In this document: positions 16,778 to 24,850 of the stretch, piece after piece | Layout: the number at the start of each line of letters is the position of its first letter | Position numbering within the stretch: position 1 is the stretch's first letter | Assembly: GCF_900115005.1 (NCBI RefSeq) | Contig: NZ_FOUY01000004.1 | Coordinates: 180,190 to 244,189, forward strand | Direction: 5' to 3' | Source of the DNA: Pseudonocardia ammonioxydans | Lineage (GTDB): Bacteria > Actinomycetota > Actinomycetes > Mycobacteriales > Pseudonocardiaceae | DNA: 64,000 nucleotides | The notes under the pieces: model-generated | What the model saw: the letters and a program-made list of their open reading frames with translations, nothing else | Told to the model about the DNA's origin: nothing | The model's database searches: none | Translations under genes and position numbers: made by a program

Positions 16778-16783
16778 TAGCGT
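16778..16783 (+). promoter_or_regulatory. -10 element of the diol dehydratase operon
   Basis: TAGCGT is the best -10 candidate in the 134-bp gap. The predicted start near 16790 leaves a leader of about 68 nt with the ribosome site GAGGAG (16844-16849). No -35 consensus is seen, which suits activator-dependent transcription. Confidence 0.4.
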
Positions 16784-16857
16784 CGGGTGGTGCCCCGGGA
16801 GGTGCCCGGGCCGCACGACGCCTGCCGGTTGTCGAAGCCCGACGAGGAGTGACGCGG

Positions 16858-17259
16858 ATGGACCGTCTGACCCTGCAGGACGCCGAGAAGGCACTCGCCG
16901 CCGGGCTCGCCAAGGCCACCGAGATCGGCCAGCCGATGAACGTGGCGGTCGTCGACGACGGCGGTCACCTGCTCGCGTTCGCCCGTCAGGACGGCGCCAT
17001 CCGGGCCAGCATCGACATCGCCCAGCGCAAGGCGCGGACGTCGATCATGATGAACGCACCGACCGCGGCGCTCGGTCCGCTGGTCCAGCCCGGTGCCGAG
17101 CTCTACGGCCTCGAGCACACCTCCGGCGGGCTCGTCACCTTCGGCGGCGGCATCCCCGTCCACCGCGACGGCGAGCTGGTCGGTGCGGTCGGGGTCAGCG
17201 CCGGCTCGGTCGAGCAGGACGTCCTCGTCGCCGAGGCCGCCGTCGCGGCCCTCGCCTGA
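16858..17259 (+). CDS. GlcG/HbpS-family protein of the diol dehydratase operon
   Basis: A 133-aa DUF336 protein: TLQDAEKALAAGLAKATEIG, MNVAVVDDGGHLLAFARQDG, FGGGIPVHRDGELVGAVGVS. The same domain is the C-terminal half of PduO and binds heme or corrinoid. Its place as the first gene of a B12-dependent dehydratase operon suggests a role in cofactor handling, though the PduO adenosyltransferase half is absent. ATG 16858 has GAGGAG 8 nt upstream; the GTG at 16849 overlaps that site. A 15-bp minisatellite separates it from the next gene. Confidence 0.88.
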   Translation: MDRLTLQDAEKALAAGLAKATEIGQPMNVAVVDDGGHLLAFARQDGAIRASIDIAQRKARTSIMMNAPTAALGPLVQPGAELYGLEHTSGGLVTFGGGIPVHRDGELVGAVGVSAGSVEQDVLVAEAAVAALA

Positions 17260-17287
17260 CACGTCACCCCGGCACGCGACCCGTCCT

Positions 17288-17362
17288 GCCACTGCCGGCA
17301 CCGCCACTTCCGGCACCGCCACTTCCGGCACCGCCACTTCCGGCACCGCCACTTCCGGCACC
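17288..17362 (+). repeat. Minisatellite, 5 x 15 bp
   Basis: Five tandem copies of GCCACTTCCGGCACC, four identical and the first with one mismatch, lie between the HbpS-like and small-subunit genes. The tract is untranslated in this reading. Such arrays change length by slippage, which would alter spacing inside the operon. Confidence 0.92.
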
Positions 17363-17393
17363 GCCGGCCCCTCCCGACACACCGAGGAGACCG

Positions 17394-17819
17394 ATGACCA
17401 CCACGCTCGGCCCCGCCGACTACCCGCTGTCGGTACGACGCCCGGACCTGCTGCGGACCCCGACCGGAACGCCGCTGTCCGACGTGACGATGGCGGCGGT
17501 CGTCGCCGGGGACATCACGAACGAGGATCTGCGGGTCAGCCCGGAGACCCTGCAGATGCAGGGTGAGATCTCCGACGCGGTCGGGCGCCGCCAGCTGGCC
17601 GAGAACATGCGCCGGGCCGCCGAGCTCACCGCGGTGCCCGACGAGGAGGTGCTCGCGATCTACAACGCGCTGCGCCCGCGGGCGTCGTCGAGGCAGCGCC
17701 TCACCGAGATCGCCGAGCGGCTCGAGTCGGTCCACGCCGCCCCGCTCTGCGCCGCCCTGGTCCGTGAGTCCGCCGAGGTCTACGAGGCCCGTGACCTGCT
17801 CGCCCCCGAAGGAGAGTGA
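17394..17819 (+). CDS. pduE: Diol/glycerol dehydratase small subunit
   Basis: A 141-aa gamma subunit of the adenosylcobalamin-dependent propanediol/glycerol dehydratase. Family features are DYPLSVRRPDLLRTPTGTPL near the N-terminus, the central MAAVVAGDITNEDLRVSPET and the C-terminal RRAAELTAVPDEEVLAIYNALRPR. It is shorter at the N-terminus than enteric PduE (about 170 aa), as in dehydratases not destined for microcompartments. The start ATG has ACCGAGGAG 5 nt upstream. Its stop is 4 bp before the large-subunit ATG. The gene order small-large-medium is unlike the enteric large-medium-small order. Confidence 0.93.
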   Translation: MTTTLGPADYPLSVRRPDLLRTPTGTPLSDVTMAAVVAGDITNEDLRVSPETLQMQGEISDAVGRRQLAENMRRAAELTAVPDEEVLAIYNALRPRASSRQRLTEIAERLESVHAAPLCAALVRESAEVYEARDLLAPEGE

Positions 17820-17823
17820 GGAG

Positions 17824-19542
17824 ATGACCAGCACGCTGCCGTCGTCGGGCGCCGCGGCCGGCCCCCGCACCTCCAAGCGCACCGAGATGCTCGAGTCCCG
17901 GCCGGTCAACCTCGACGGGTTCGTCGAGGAGTGGCCGGAGAAGGGCCTCGTCGCGATGGAGAGCGACTTCGACCCGGCCCCGAGCATCCGGGTGGAGAAC
18001 GGGGTGATCGTCGAGCTCGACGGCCGTCCCCGTGCCGAGTTCGACTTCATGGACACCTTCATCGCCGACCACGCGATCGACGTGGACGTGGCCGAGCGGG
18101 CCAACGCCGTCCCGTCCGACGAGATCGCCCGGATGCTGGTGAACCCGACCGTCGGTCGGGGGGAGGTCCTCGACCTCACCCGCGGGCTGACCCCGGCGAA
18201 GCTGCTCGACGTCGTCAAGCTGATGAATGTCGTCGAGATCATGATGGCGATGCAGAAGATGCGGGCCCGCCGCATGCCCGCCAACCAGGCGCACTCGACC
18301 AGCGCCCGGGACAACCCGATCCAGGTCGCCGCGGACGCCGCCGAGGGCGCGCTGCGCGGCTTCGCGGAGCTGGAGACCACGCTCGGCGTCCTGCGCTACG
18401 CCCCGCTGGTCGCGATCGGCCTGCAGATCGGTGCCCAGGCCGGGCGCGGCGGAGTGATCACCCAGTGCGCGCTCGAGGAGGCCACCGAGCTCGACCTCGG
18501 CATGCGCGGCATCACCGGCTACGCCGAGACGATCTCGGTGTACGGCACCGAGTCGGTGTTCGTCGACGGGGACGACACCCCGTGGTCCAAGGCGTTCCTG
18601 GCCAGTGCCTACGCCTCGCGCGGGATCAAGATGCGCTTCACCTCCGGCACCGGCTCCGAGGTGCAGATGGGCAACGCCGAGGGCCGCTCCATGCTGTACC
18701 TGGAGATCCGCTGCATCCTGATGGCCAAGGGCGCGGGTGTGCAGGGCCTGCAGAACGGGTCGATCAGCTGCATCGGCGTGCCGGGGGCGGTGCCCGGCGG
18801 GATCCGCGCGGTCGCCGCGGAGAACCTGGTCTGCAACATGCTCGACCTGGAGTGCGCGGCAGGCAACGACCAGTCGTTCTCGCACTCGGCGATGCGCCGG
18901 ACCAGCCGGCTGATGCCGCAGATGCTGCCCGGCCAGGACCTCGTGTGCTCCGGGTTCTCGGCCGTGCCGAACTCGGACAACATGTTCGCCGGGTCCAACC
19001 TGGACGTCGAGGACTACGACGACTGGAACACCGTCCAGCGCGACCTGCAGGTCGACGGCGGCCTGCGGCACGTCCGGAGCGAGGAGATCCTCGCCGTGCG
19101 GAACCGGGCGGCCCGCGCGCTGCAGGCGGTGTTCGCCGAGCTCGACCTGCCGCGGATCACCGACGACGAGGTCGAGGCCGCCACCTACGCCGACTCCAGC
19201 GCCGACTACCCGCTGCGCGAGGTCCTGGAGGACCTCAAGGGTGCCCAGTCGGTGATGGACCGCGGGGTCACCGGCCTGGACCTGGTGAAGATCCTGGAGC
19301 GGACCGGATTCTCCGACATCGCCGAGAACTACCTGCAGGTCCTGCGCCAGCGGGTGTCCGGGGACCTGCTGCAGACCTCGGCGATCCTCGACGCCGACTT
19401 CGTCCCGCAGGCGGCGATCAACGACGCCAACGACTACGCCGGGCCCGGCACCGGCTACCGGCTGACCGGCGAGCGCTGGGCCGAGCTCAAGCGGCTGCGG
19501 CACGTGACCAGCGCGGAGAACCCGGAGGAGGAGGTCTCGTGA
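17824..19542 (+). CDS. pduC: Diol/glycerol dehydratase large (catalytic) subunit
   Basis: A 572-aa alpha subunit with the TIM barrel in which the adenosyl radical dehydrates 1,2-diols or glycerol to aldehydes. All five active-site residues of the Klebsiella oxytoca enzyme (His143, Glu170, Gln296, Asp335, Ser362) fall at a constant offset of +14: His157 (NQAHST), Glu184 (AELETT), Gln310 (GLQNGS), Asp349 (AGNDQS) and Ser376 (VCSGFS). The enzyme should therefore be catalytically competent. Its ATG follows GTGAGGAG directly and its stop overlaps the medium-subunit start by 4 nt. Substrate preference cannot be read from the sequence. Confidence 0.96.
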   Translation: MTSTLPSSGAAAGPRTSKRTEMLESRPVNLDGFVEEWPEKGLVAMESDFDPAPSIRVENGVIVELDGRPRAEFDFMDTFIADHAIDVDVAERANAVPSDEIARMLVNPTVGRGEVLDLTRGLTPAKLLDVVKLMNVVEIMMAMQKMRARRMPANQAHSTSARDNPIQVAADAAEGALRGFAELETTLGVLRYAPLVAIGLQIGAQAGRGGVITQCALEEATELDLGMRGITGYAETISVYGTESVFVDGDDTPWSKAFLASAYASRGIKMRFTSGTGSEVQMGNAEGRSMLYLEIRCILMAKGAGVQGLQNGSISCIGVPGAVPGGIRAVAAENLVCNMLDLECAAGNDQSFSHSAMRRTSRLMPQMLPGQDLVCSGFSAVPNSDNMFAGSNLDVEDYDDWNTVQRDLQVDGGLRHVRSEEILAVRNRAARALQAVFAELDLPRITDDEVEAATYADSSADYPLREVLEDLKGAQSVMDRGVTGLDLVKILERTGFSDIAENYLQVLRQRVSGDLLQTSAILDADFVPQAAINDANDYAGPGTGYRLTGERWAELKRLRHVTSAENPEEEVS

Positions 19543-20153
19543 GCACCCCCGTCCACGCGACCGCAGGAGGAGCAGCGATGACCGGTCCCACCACGGCGTC
19601 CCTGCGCGAGGTCGGTCCGGCCGCGCGCGGCACCCGCCCCGACGAGGTCGTGATCGCCGTGTCCCCGGCGTTCGCTGACTTCTTCACCCGCACGATCGTC
19701 GACGTGCCGCACGCCGAGGTGCTGCGCCAGGTGATGGCCGGTGTCGAGGAACAGGGCGTGACCTCGAGGCTGATCCGGGTCTGGGACACCGCCGACCTCG
19801 CGGCCATCGCGCACACCGGCGCGAAGCTGTCCGGGTCGGGGATCTGCGTGGGGCTGTTGTCCCGGGGCACCACGATGATCCACCAGAAGGACCTCGCCCG
19901 GCTGTCCAACCTCGAGCTGTTCCCGCAGTCCCCGCTGCTCGACGCCGCGGTGTTCCGGGGGATCGGCGCCAACGCCGCCCAGTACGCGAAGGGGGAGTCG
20001 CCGGAGCCGGTCCCGACCCGCAACGACCAGATGGCCCGGCCGCGGTGGCAGGCCAAGGCGGCGCTGCTGCACCTGAAGGAGTTCGACCGGATCCGGGCCG
20101 GTGTGAAGCCGGTCGAGGTGGTGCTCGAGTCCGCACCGAGCCTCGCGGGCTGA
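19539..20153 (+). CDS. pduD: Diol/glycerol dehydratase medium subunit
   Basis: A 204-aa beta subunit, which holds the lower face of cobalamin against the large subunit. The conserved core begins at DEVVIAVSPAFADFF and includes VTSRLIRVWDTADLAAIAHTG, the corrin-side SGSGICVGLLSRGTTMIHQ and the C-terminal NDQMARPRWQAKAALLH. Two starts are possible: the GTG at 19539, overlapping the upstream stop as GTGA with GGAGGAGG before it, or the ATG at 19578 with AGGAGGAG before it. The long N-terminal encapsulation peptide of enteric PduD is not evident. The stop is followed 10 bp later by the reactivase gene. Confidence 0.94.
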   Translation: MSTPVHATAGGAAMTGPTTASLREVGPAARGTRPDEVVIAVSPAFADFFTRTIVDVPHAEVLRQVMAGVEEQGVTSRLIRVWDTADLAAIAHTGAKLSGSGICVGLLSRGTTMIHQKDLARLSNLELFPQSPLLDAAVFRGIGANAAQYAKGESPEPVPTRNDQMARPRWQAKAALLHLKEFDRIRAGVKPVEVVLESAPSLAG

Positions 20154-20163
20154 GGGGAGCAGG

Positions 20164-22047
20164 GTGGACGACGGTTCCCGGCTGGTCGTGGGCGTGGACA
20201 TCGGCAACTCGACGACCGAGGCGTGCGTCGCCGCGGTCGACGCCGCCGGCCGGGTGCAGCGCCTGGGCAGCGCCCTGACCCGCACCACCGGGGTGAAGGG
20301 CACTCCCGACAACACCGACGGGGCCGTCACCGCCGTCCGCCGGGCCCTGGAGGGGGCCCGGCGGGACCCGGCCGGTCTCGACCTCGTGCTGCTCAACGAG
20401 GCCACGCCGGTGATCAGCGGGCTGGCCATGGAGACGATCACCGAGACGATCATCACCGAGTCCACGATGATCGGGCACAACCCGTCGACGCCGGGCGGGG
20501 GCGGGCTCGGTGCCGGGACGACGGTCCCGATCGACGACCTCGTCGGCGACGCGCCCGTCCCGGGCGGCCCGTCGATCGTCGTCGTGCCGCGCGGGTGGGA
20601 CTTCGACCGGGTCGCCGCCGTGCTCAACGACGCCGTCGGGCGCGGGCTGGAACTGGTCGCGGCCGTGCTCGCGCACGACGACGCGGTGCTGGTCGCCAAC
20701 CGGCTCACCGGGGAGCCGGCCGGGGGCGCGATCCCGATCGTGGACGAGGTCGGCGCGGTCGAGCGCGTGCCGCTGGGGATGGCGGCCGCGGTCGAGGTCG
20801 CCGCACCGGGCCGCACGATCCGGACGCTGTCGGACTCCTACGGCCTGGCGAGCGTGTTCGGGCTGGACCCGGACCAGACCCGCCAGGTCGCCCCGGTGGC
20901 CCGGGCGCTGACCGGGAACCGGTCCGCGGTCGTCGTCCGGACCCCGAGCGGGGACGTCTCCGACCGCCGGGTCCCGGTCGGGGAGCTGGTGCTCACCGGT
21001 GCCGGCAAGACCCTGCGGGTCGACGTCGACGCCGGCGCCGAGGCGATCATGGACCTGCTCGGCCGGGTGCAGCCCCTCGAGGACGCCACCGGCGAGCCCG
21101 GAACCCATGTCGGCGGGATGCTGGCCCAGGTCCGCGACACGATGACCGACGTGACCGGGCAGCCGGCCGCGGAGATCCGGATCCGGGACGTGCTGGCCAT
21201 CGACACGTTCGTCCCGCGCGAGGTGCGGGGCGGGCTGGCCGGGGAGGTCGCGCTGGAGAACGCCGTCGCGCTCGCCGCGATGGTGCGCACCAGCCGCAGC
21301 CGGATGCAGGTGGTCGCCGACCGCGTCGCCGGCGCGCTGCACTGCTCGGCGCGGATCGGTGGGGTGGAGGGGGAGATGGCCGTGCGCGGCGCGCTGACCA
21401 CGCCGGGCACCGACCGGCCGATCGCGGTGCTCGACATGGGCGGCGGTTCCACCGACGCGGCCCTGCTCACCGCCGACGGCGCGTGCACCGCCGTGCACGT
21501 GGCCGGGGCGGGGGAGCTGGTCACCAAGCTGATCGACTCCGAGCTGGCGCTCGACGACCGCGACACCGCCGAGCAGGTCAAGTGGTACCCGCTGGCCAAG
21601 GTGGAGAGCTTCTTCCACGTCCGGCACGAGGACGGCACGGTGCAGTTCTTCACCGAGCCGCTGCCCGCGCACGTGTTCGCGCGGGTCGTGGTGATGACCC
21701 CGGACGGGCCGGTGCCGGTGCCCACCCGGCACCCGGTCGACCACGTCCGGCGGGTCCGGCGGGAGGCCAAGCGGCGGGTGTTCGTCGTGAACGCGCTGCG
21801 GGCGCTGCGCCAGGTCGCGCCGGGCGGGTCGTTGCGGATGCTGGAGTTCGTCGTGCTGCTGGGCGGGTCGGCGCTGGACTTCGAGATCCCGGAGATGATC
21901 GCCGACGCGCTGGCCGGGCACGGGATCGTCTGCGGGACGGGCAACGTGCACGGCACCGAGGGCCCGCGCAACGCCGTCGCGTCCGGTCTCGTCGACGCCT
22001 GGGCCACCGAGCCTGCCGGGGAGCAGGCCGGGGAGCTCGCATCATGA
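20164..22047 (+). CDS. ddrA: Diol dehydratase reactivase, large (ATPase) subunit
   Basis: A 627-aa chaperone-like ATPase that releases damaged cobalamin from inactivated dehydratase. Actin/Hsp70-fold motifs are visible: VVGVDIGNSTTEACVA at the N-terminus, the DDR swivel region, and IAVLDMGGGSTDAALL near residue 420 as the second phosphate loop. Length is close to PduG/DdrA (about 610 aa). GTG 20164 follows GAGGGGAG. Its last codons overlap the small reactivase subunit by 4 nt (ATGA). Confidence 0.94.
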   Translation: MDDGSRLVVGVDIGNSTTEACVAAVDAAGRVQRLGSALTRTTGVKGTPDNTDGAVTAVRRALEGARRDPAGLDLVLLNEATPVISGLAMETITETIITESTMIGHNPSTPGGGGLGAGTTVPIDDLVGDAPVPGGPSIVVVPRGWDFDRVAAVLNDAVGRGLELVAAVLAHDDAVLVANRLTGEPAGGAIPIVDEVGAVERVPLGMAAAVEVAAPGRTIRTLSDSYGLASVFGLDPDQTRQVAPVARALTGNRSAVVVRTPSGDVSDRRVPVGELVLTGAGKTLRVDVDAGAEAIMDLLGRVQPLEDATGEPGTHVGGMLAQVRDTMTDVTGQPAAEIRIRDVLAIDTFVPREVRGGLAGEVALENAVALAAMVRTSRSRMQVVADRVAGALHCSARIGGVEGEMAVRGALTTPGTDRPIAVLDMGGGSTDAALLTADGACTAVHVAGAGELVTKLIDSELALDDRDTAEQVKWYPLAKVESFFHVRHEDGTVQFFTEPLPAHVFARVVVMTPDGPVPVPTRHPVDHVRRVRREAKRRVFVVNALRALRQVAPGGSLRMLEFVVLLGGSALDFEIPEMIADALAGHGIVCGTGNVHGTEGPRNAVASGLVDAWATEPAGEQAGELAS

Positions 22048-22625
22048 CCGGGCCGGCCCGCCACGGCGGTACGCCGGAGCGGCCGTCGATCGTCGTCCGG
22101 CACCATCCGGACGCACCGGTCGCGGTGCTGCGCGAGGTGCTGGCCGGGGCGGAGGAGGAGGGGGTCCCGGTCCTCGCCTGGCCGGACCCGACCGCCGGAG
22201 CCGGCCCGCCCGGCGACGGCGGAGCGGTCGCGCTCGCCCACCGCGCCGCCCGCCGGTCCCCGCTGGACACCGGTGTCGGCATCGACGTCGACGGGGCCGT
22301 CGCGGTGCACCACGCGAAGCTGCCGCCGCGCGGGCCCGCGTTCGTCGAACCCGCGCCGGCCGCCGCTGTGCCGGCCGGGCCCGCCCCACCCGCTGCCGTG
22401 TCGACCGGGCCCGCTCCACCCGCGGCGGTGTCCGCCGAGCCCGCCCCACCCGTCGCCGTGCCGGACGAACCCGCCCCACCAGCTGCGGTATCGACCGGGG
22501 CCACCTCCTCCGCCGCCGTGCCGGACGTCCCCACCCCGCCCGGCCGGCGGGCCGGCGCCGCGGCGGCCCGGATCGTCACCGGGCTGCCGCTGCCGCTCGA
22601 CGGGCCGGGCCGGTGCGGGCCGTGA
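22044..22625 (+). CDS. ddrB: Diol dehydratase reactivase, small subunit, with a Pro/Ala repeat insert
   Basis: A 193-aa DdrB/PduH-like protein. The N-terminal 100 residues carry the family core (SIVVRHHPDAPVAVLREVLA, GAEEEGVPVLAW, DTGVGIDVDGAVAVHH), which resembles the medium subunit and swaps with it during reactivation. Residues 101-160 are six 10-residue repeats of the form (x)(x)PAPPAAVS, absent from ordinary DdrB proteins of about 120 aa; the usual C-terminal segment (ARIVTGLPLPLD) follows. The insert is encoded by a 30-bp minisatellite at 22344-22523. The ATG overlaps the ddrA stop, and the stop overlaps the next start. Confidence 0.85.
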   Translation: MTGPARHGGTPERPSIVVRHHPDAPVAVLREVLAGAEEEGVPVLAWPDPTAGAGPPGDGGAVALAHRAARRSPLDTGVGIDVDGAVAVHHAKLPPRGPAFVEPAPAAAVPAGPAPPAAVSTGPAPPAAVSAEPAPPVAVPDEPAPPAAVSTGATSSAAVPDVPTPPGRRAGAAAARIVTGLPLPLDGPGRCGP

Positions 22626-23494
22626 ACACCGGGCACCGGGCCGCACCCGGCCTGCCCGTGCTCGACGAGCTCGCCGCCGTCGGCCCGTTCTTCGAGGTGC
22701 GTGAGCCGGCCGCCGAACGCGCGGCCGGTTACCCGGTGCGGCCGTTCGCCGCGGTACTGGACCCGCGGGCACTGGTCGGCCGGGTCGAACGCACCCGGGT
22801 CGCGCTCGGTGCCGAGCCGCCGCTGGGCCGCCGGATCGCGGCGTCGATCGCGCTGCAGGCGATGGCGGCGAAGGTGCTGTCCGGGCCGCTGGCGGCCCTC
22901 GCGCTACGCGGTGCCGTGCTCGACGTCCGCCCGGAGACGCTCTGGTGGTCGACGACACCGGCCGGTGAGGTGATCGCGCTCGACCCGCTGCGGATCACCG
23001 TCGCCGACCCGCCGGACGCCCGGCTGCTCGACCCCGTGGTCGAGCAGGTGCTGGCCCCGCTCGTCGACGCCGTCCGGGCCCGGTTCACCGTGTCCGCGGC
23101 GGTGCTGTGGGGCAACGTCGCCTCCTCGGTGGCGGGGGCGAAACGGGTGCTCGACATCCAGCGCCCGGACGCCGCAGGCCCGGTCGCGACGGTTGCGGCC
23201 GGTCTGCTGGACCACCCGTGGCTGGCCGCGACCGGGGAGCGGCACCCGCCGGACCTGCCGGACCGGGGATGGACGTTCCGCCGCCGCTCCTGCTGTCTGT
23301 ACTACCGGGTGCCCGGCGGCAGCGTGTGCGCCGACTGCGTGCTGCAGGACCCACCGCCCCCTGAACGCCGGGCCCGTGCCGGTGGCGGTGGCGCCGGCGC
23401 GGGCCCGGATCATGCTGCGGCGGCGAGCTCGAGCAGCCGGTCCACCAGCCGGCGCGGGTCGGCCGCCCCCGCAGGGCGTCCGAACAGGGCGTAG
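22622..23494 (+). CDS. FhuF-like (2Fe-2S) protein, last gene of the dehydratase operon
   Basis: A 290-aa protein whose C-terminal region carries the FhuF signature: Cys224, Cys225, Cys236 and Cys239 (C-C-x10-C-x2-C in RRSCCLYYRVPGGSVCADC). This is the 2Fe-2S site of ferric-siderophore reductases. The N-terminal part resembles other actinobacterial FhuF-like proteins, with IAASIALQAMAAKVLSGPLA. It starts by a 4-nt GTGA overlap with ddrB, so it is coupled to the reactivase. A low-potential iron-sulfur reductase here could reduce cob(III)alamin for cofactor repair; that is inference. Its last 85 bp overlap the convergent TetR gene. Confidence 0.8.
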   Translation: MNTGHRAAPGLPVLDELAAVGPFFEVREPAAERAAGYPVRPFAAVLDPRALVGRVERTRVALGAEPPLGRRIAASIALQAMAAKVLSGPLAALALRGAVLDVRPETLWWSTTPAGEVIALDPLRITVADPPDARLLDPVVEQVLAPLVDAVRARFTVSAAVLWGNVASSVAGAKRVLDIQRPDAAGPVATVAAGLLDHPWLAATGERHPPDLPDRGWTFRRRSCCLYYRVPGGSVCADCVLQDPPPPERRARAGGGGAGAGPDHAAAASSSSRSTSRRGSAAPAGRPNRA

Positions 23495-23985
23495 AAGTAC
23501 AGCGGCGCCAGGACGAGCTCGACCAGCTCGTCGAGGGTGGGTGCGGCCTCGCCACGGTCCCGGGCCCGGTCGAGCATCTCCTGCAGCTGCCGGCTCCGCT
23601 GCGCGAGCACCCCGGACAGGGCGGGCGTGCCCGCACCACCGGTGTCGACCATCGCCGCCCGCAGGATCAGCACCCGGAACGGCCCGGTGAGGCCGCGGGC
23701 GACGCCGGCGGCGTAGGCGTCGAGGTCGCCGCGCAGCGTCCCGGTGTCCGGCAGGGGAGCGGCGCGGGTGAGGTGCTCGGCGACGACGTCGTCGAGCAGG
23801 GCCGGCACGGTGCGCCACCGCCGGTACAGCGTCGCCTGGTGCACCCCGGACCGTTCGGCGACCGCCGGGAGGCTCAGCTCCTCCCAGCTCTGCTCGGCCA
23901 GCAGGGCGATCACGGCCTCGTGCACGGCGTTCCGGACGCGGGCGGTGCGCCCGCCCGGGCGCTGCATCGTCGGTCGTTCGGTCAC
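23410..23985 (-). CDS. TetR-family transcriptional regulator
   Basis: A 191-aa regulator with an N-terminal TetR helix-turn-helix (NAVHEAVIALLAEQSWEELS, then VAERSGVHQATLYRRW) and a helical ligand domain of the TetR_C type (LILRAAMVDTG, LDELVELVLAPLYFYALFGR). It is convergent with, and overlaps by 85 bp, the FhuF-like gene, marking the right border of the dehydratase island. TACGCT at 23992-23997 is 6 nt before its GTG, so it is probably leaderless. Target genes are unknown. Confidence 0.88.
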   Translation of the reverse strand: MTERPTMQRPGGRTARVRNAVHEAVIALLAEQSWEELSLPAVAERSGVHQATLYRRWRTVPALLDDVVAEHLTRAAPLPDTGTLRGDLDAYAAGVARGLTGPFRVLILRAAMVDTGGAGTPALSGVLAQRSRQLQEMLDRARDRGEAAPTLDELVELVLAPLYFYALFGRPAGAADPRRLVDRLLELAAAA

Positions 23986-24070
23986 CCCGGCAGCGTAACG
24001 CGAAAGTACACGCGATAGCGTCGGCTGCCGGAGCGCGGGGCCGGAACCGGACGGACCGCCGCCCGACCGG

Positions 24071-24808
24071 TCAGCGGCGGCGGACCGTGCGCTGGACGCT
24101 GCGCATCTTCGCGCCCTGCGGCAGCGGCCCCTTCGGCATCGCCGCCGCCCGGCTGCCCAGCGCGTTCAGCTTGCTCTCCAGCGAGTCCATCTCCGCGGCG
24201 GAGATGTTGCGGGGCAGCTTCATCAGGTGCCGCTGCAGGCTCTTCAGCGGGACCTGGCCCTCCTCGTTCCCGATGATCACGTCGTAGATCGGGGTGGTGC
24301 CGGCGACCCGCGCGGTGCGCTTCTTCTCCTGGCCGAGCAGGTTCTTCACCCGGTGCGGGGCGCCCTCGGCGACGAAGATGATCCCGGGCCGCCCGATGAC
24401 CCGGTGCACCGCGTCGAGGTGCGTGGTCCCCGCCACGCCCTGCGTGACCCGCCACTGCCCGCGCATGTTGTCCAGCGCCCAGCCCGCGGCGCCCGGCTGG
24501 CCCTCGGCCTTGAGGTAGACCGACTTCTGCACGCGGCGCCCGAAGATGCTGAACGCCGCCAGACCGCCGATGAGCACGCCGAACGGGACGAAGAACCACG
24601 TCATCCCGAAGAACCAGCCGATGAGCGTGAGCAGCGCGATCGAACCGACGAAGACGCCGATCATGATCGGGAGGAGCTTCTTGTCCTCCTTGCGCTGCAT
24701 CTGGAACGCCTGCCAGATCTGCTGGCGACGCTGCTTCGACGCGGCCTTCTTCTGGGCCTTGAGCGCCTTGCGCTCTTCGGGCGTGGGCTTGCGGGGCTTG
24801 CCGGGCAT
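24071..24808 (-). CDS. DUF4191 membrane protein
   Basis: A 245-aa actinobacterial protein of unknown function. It has a basic, Lys/Gln-rich N-terminus (residues 1-45), two membrane segments (LLPIMIGVFVGSIALLTLIG and WFFVPFGVLIGGLAAFSIFG), then a cytosolic domain with the conserved GRPGIIFVAEG and a basic C-terminus. Its place next to lipA is conserved (Rv2219). TAGGCT at 24815-24820 lies 6 nt before the ATG, giving a leaderless transcript of its own although lipA is 42 bp upstream in the same direction. Confidence 0.9.
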   Translation of the reverse strand: MPGKPRKPTPEERKALKAQKKAASKQRRQQIWQAFQMQRKEDKKLLPIMIGVFVGSIALLTLIGWFFGMTWFFVPFGVLIGGLAAFSIFGRRVQKSVYLKAEGQPGAAGWALDNMRGQWRVTQGVAGTTHLDAVHRVIGRPGIIFVAEGAPHRVKNLLGQEKKRTARVAGTTPIYDVIIGNEEGQVPLKSLQRHLMKLPRNISAAEMDSLESKLNALGSRAAAMPKGPLPQGAKMRSVQRTVRRR

Positions 24809-24850
24809 GGGTCCAGCCTACTTCTGGGCGATGATCGACGGTGCGGCGAC

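Noticed and set aside
16724..16857. Cobalamin riboswitch before the diol dehydratase operon
   Set aside because: The leader is too short and lacks the conserved B12-box sequence.
14840..23985. Bacterial microcompartment (Pdu-type) locus
   Set aside because: No shell proteins are present, and the N-terminal targeting extensions of PduD and PduE are not evident.
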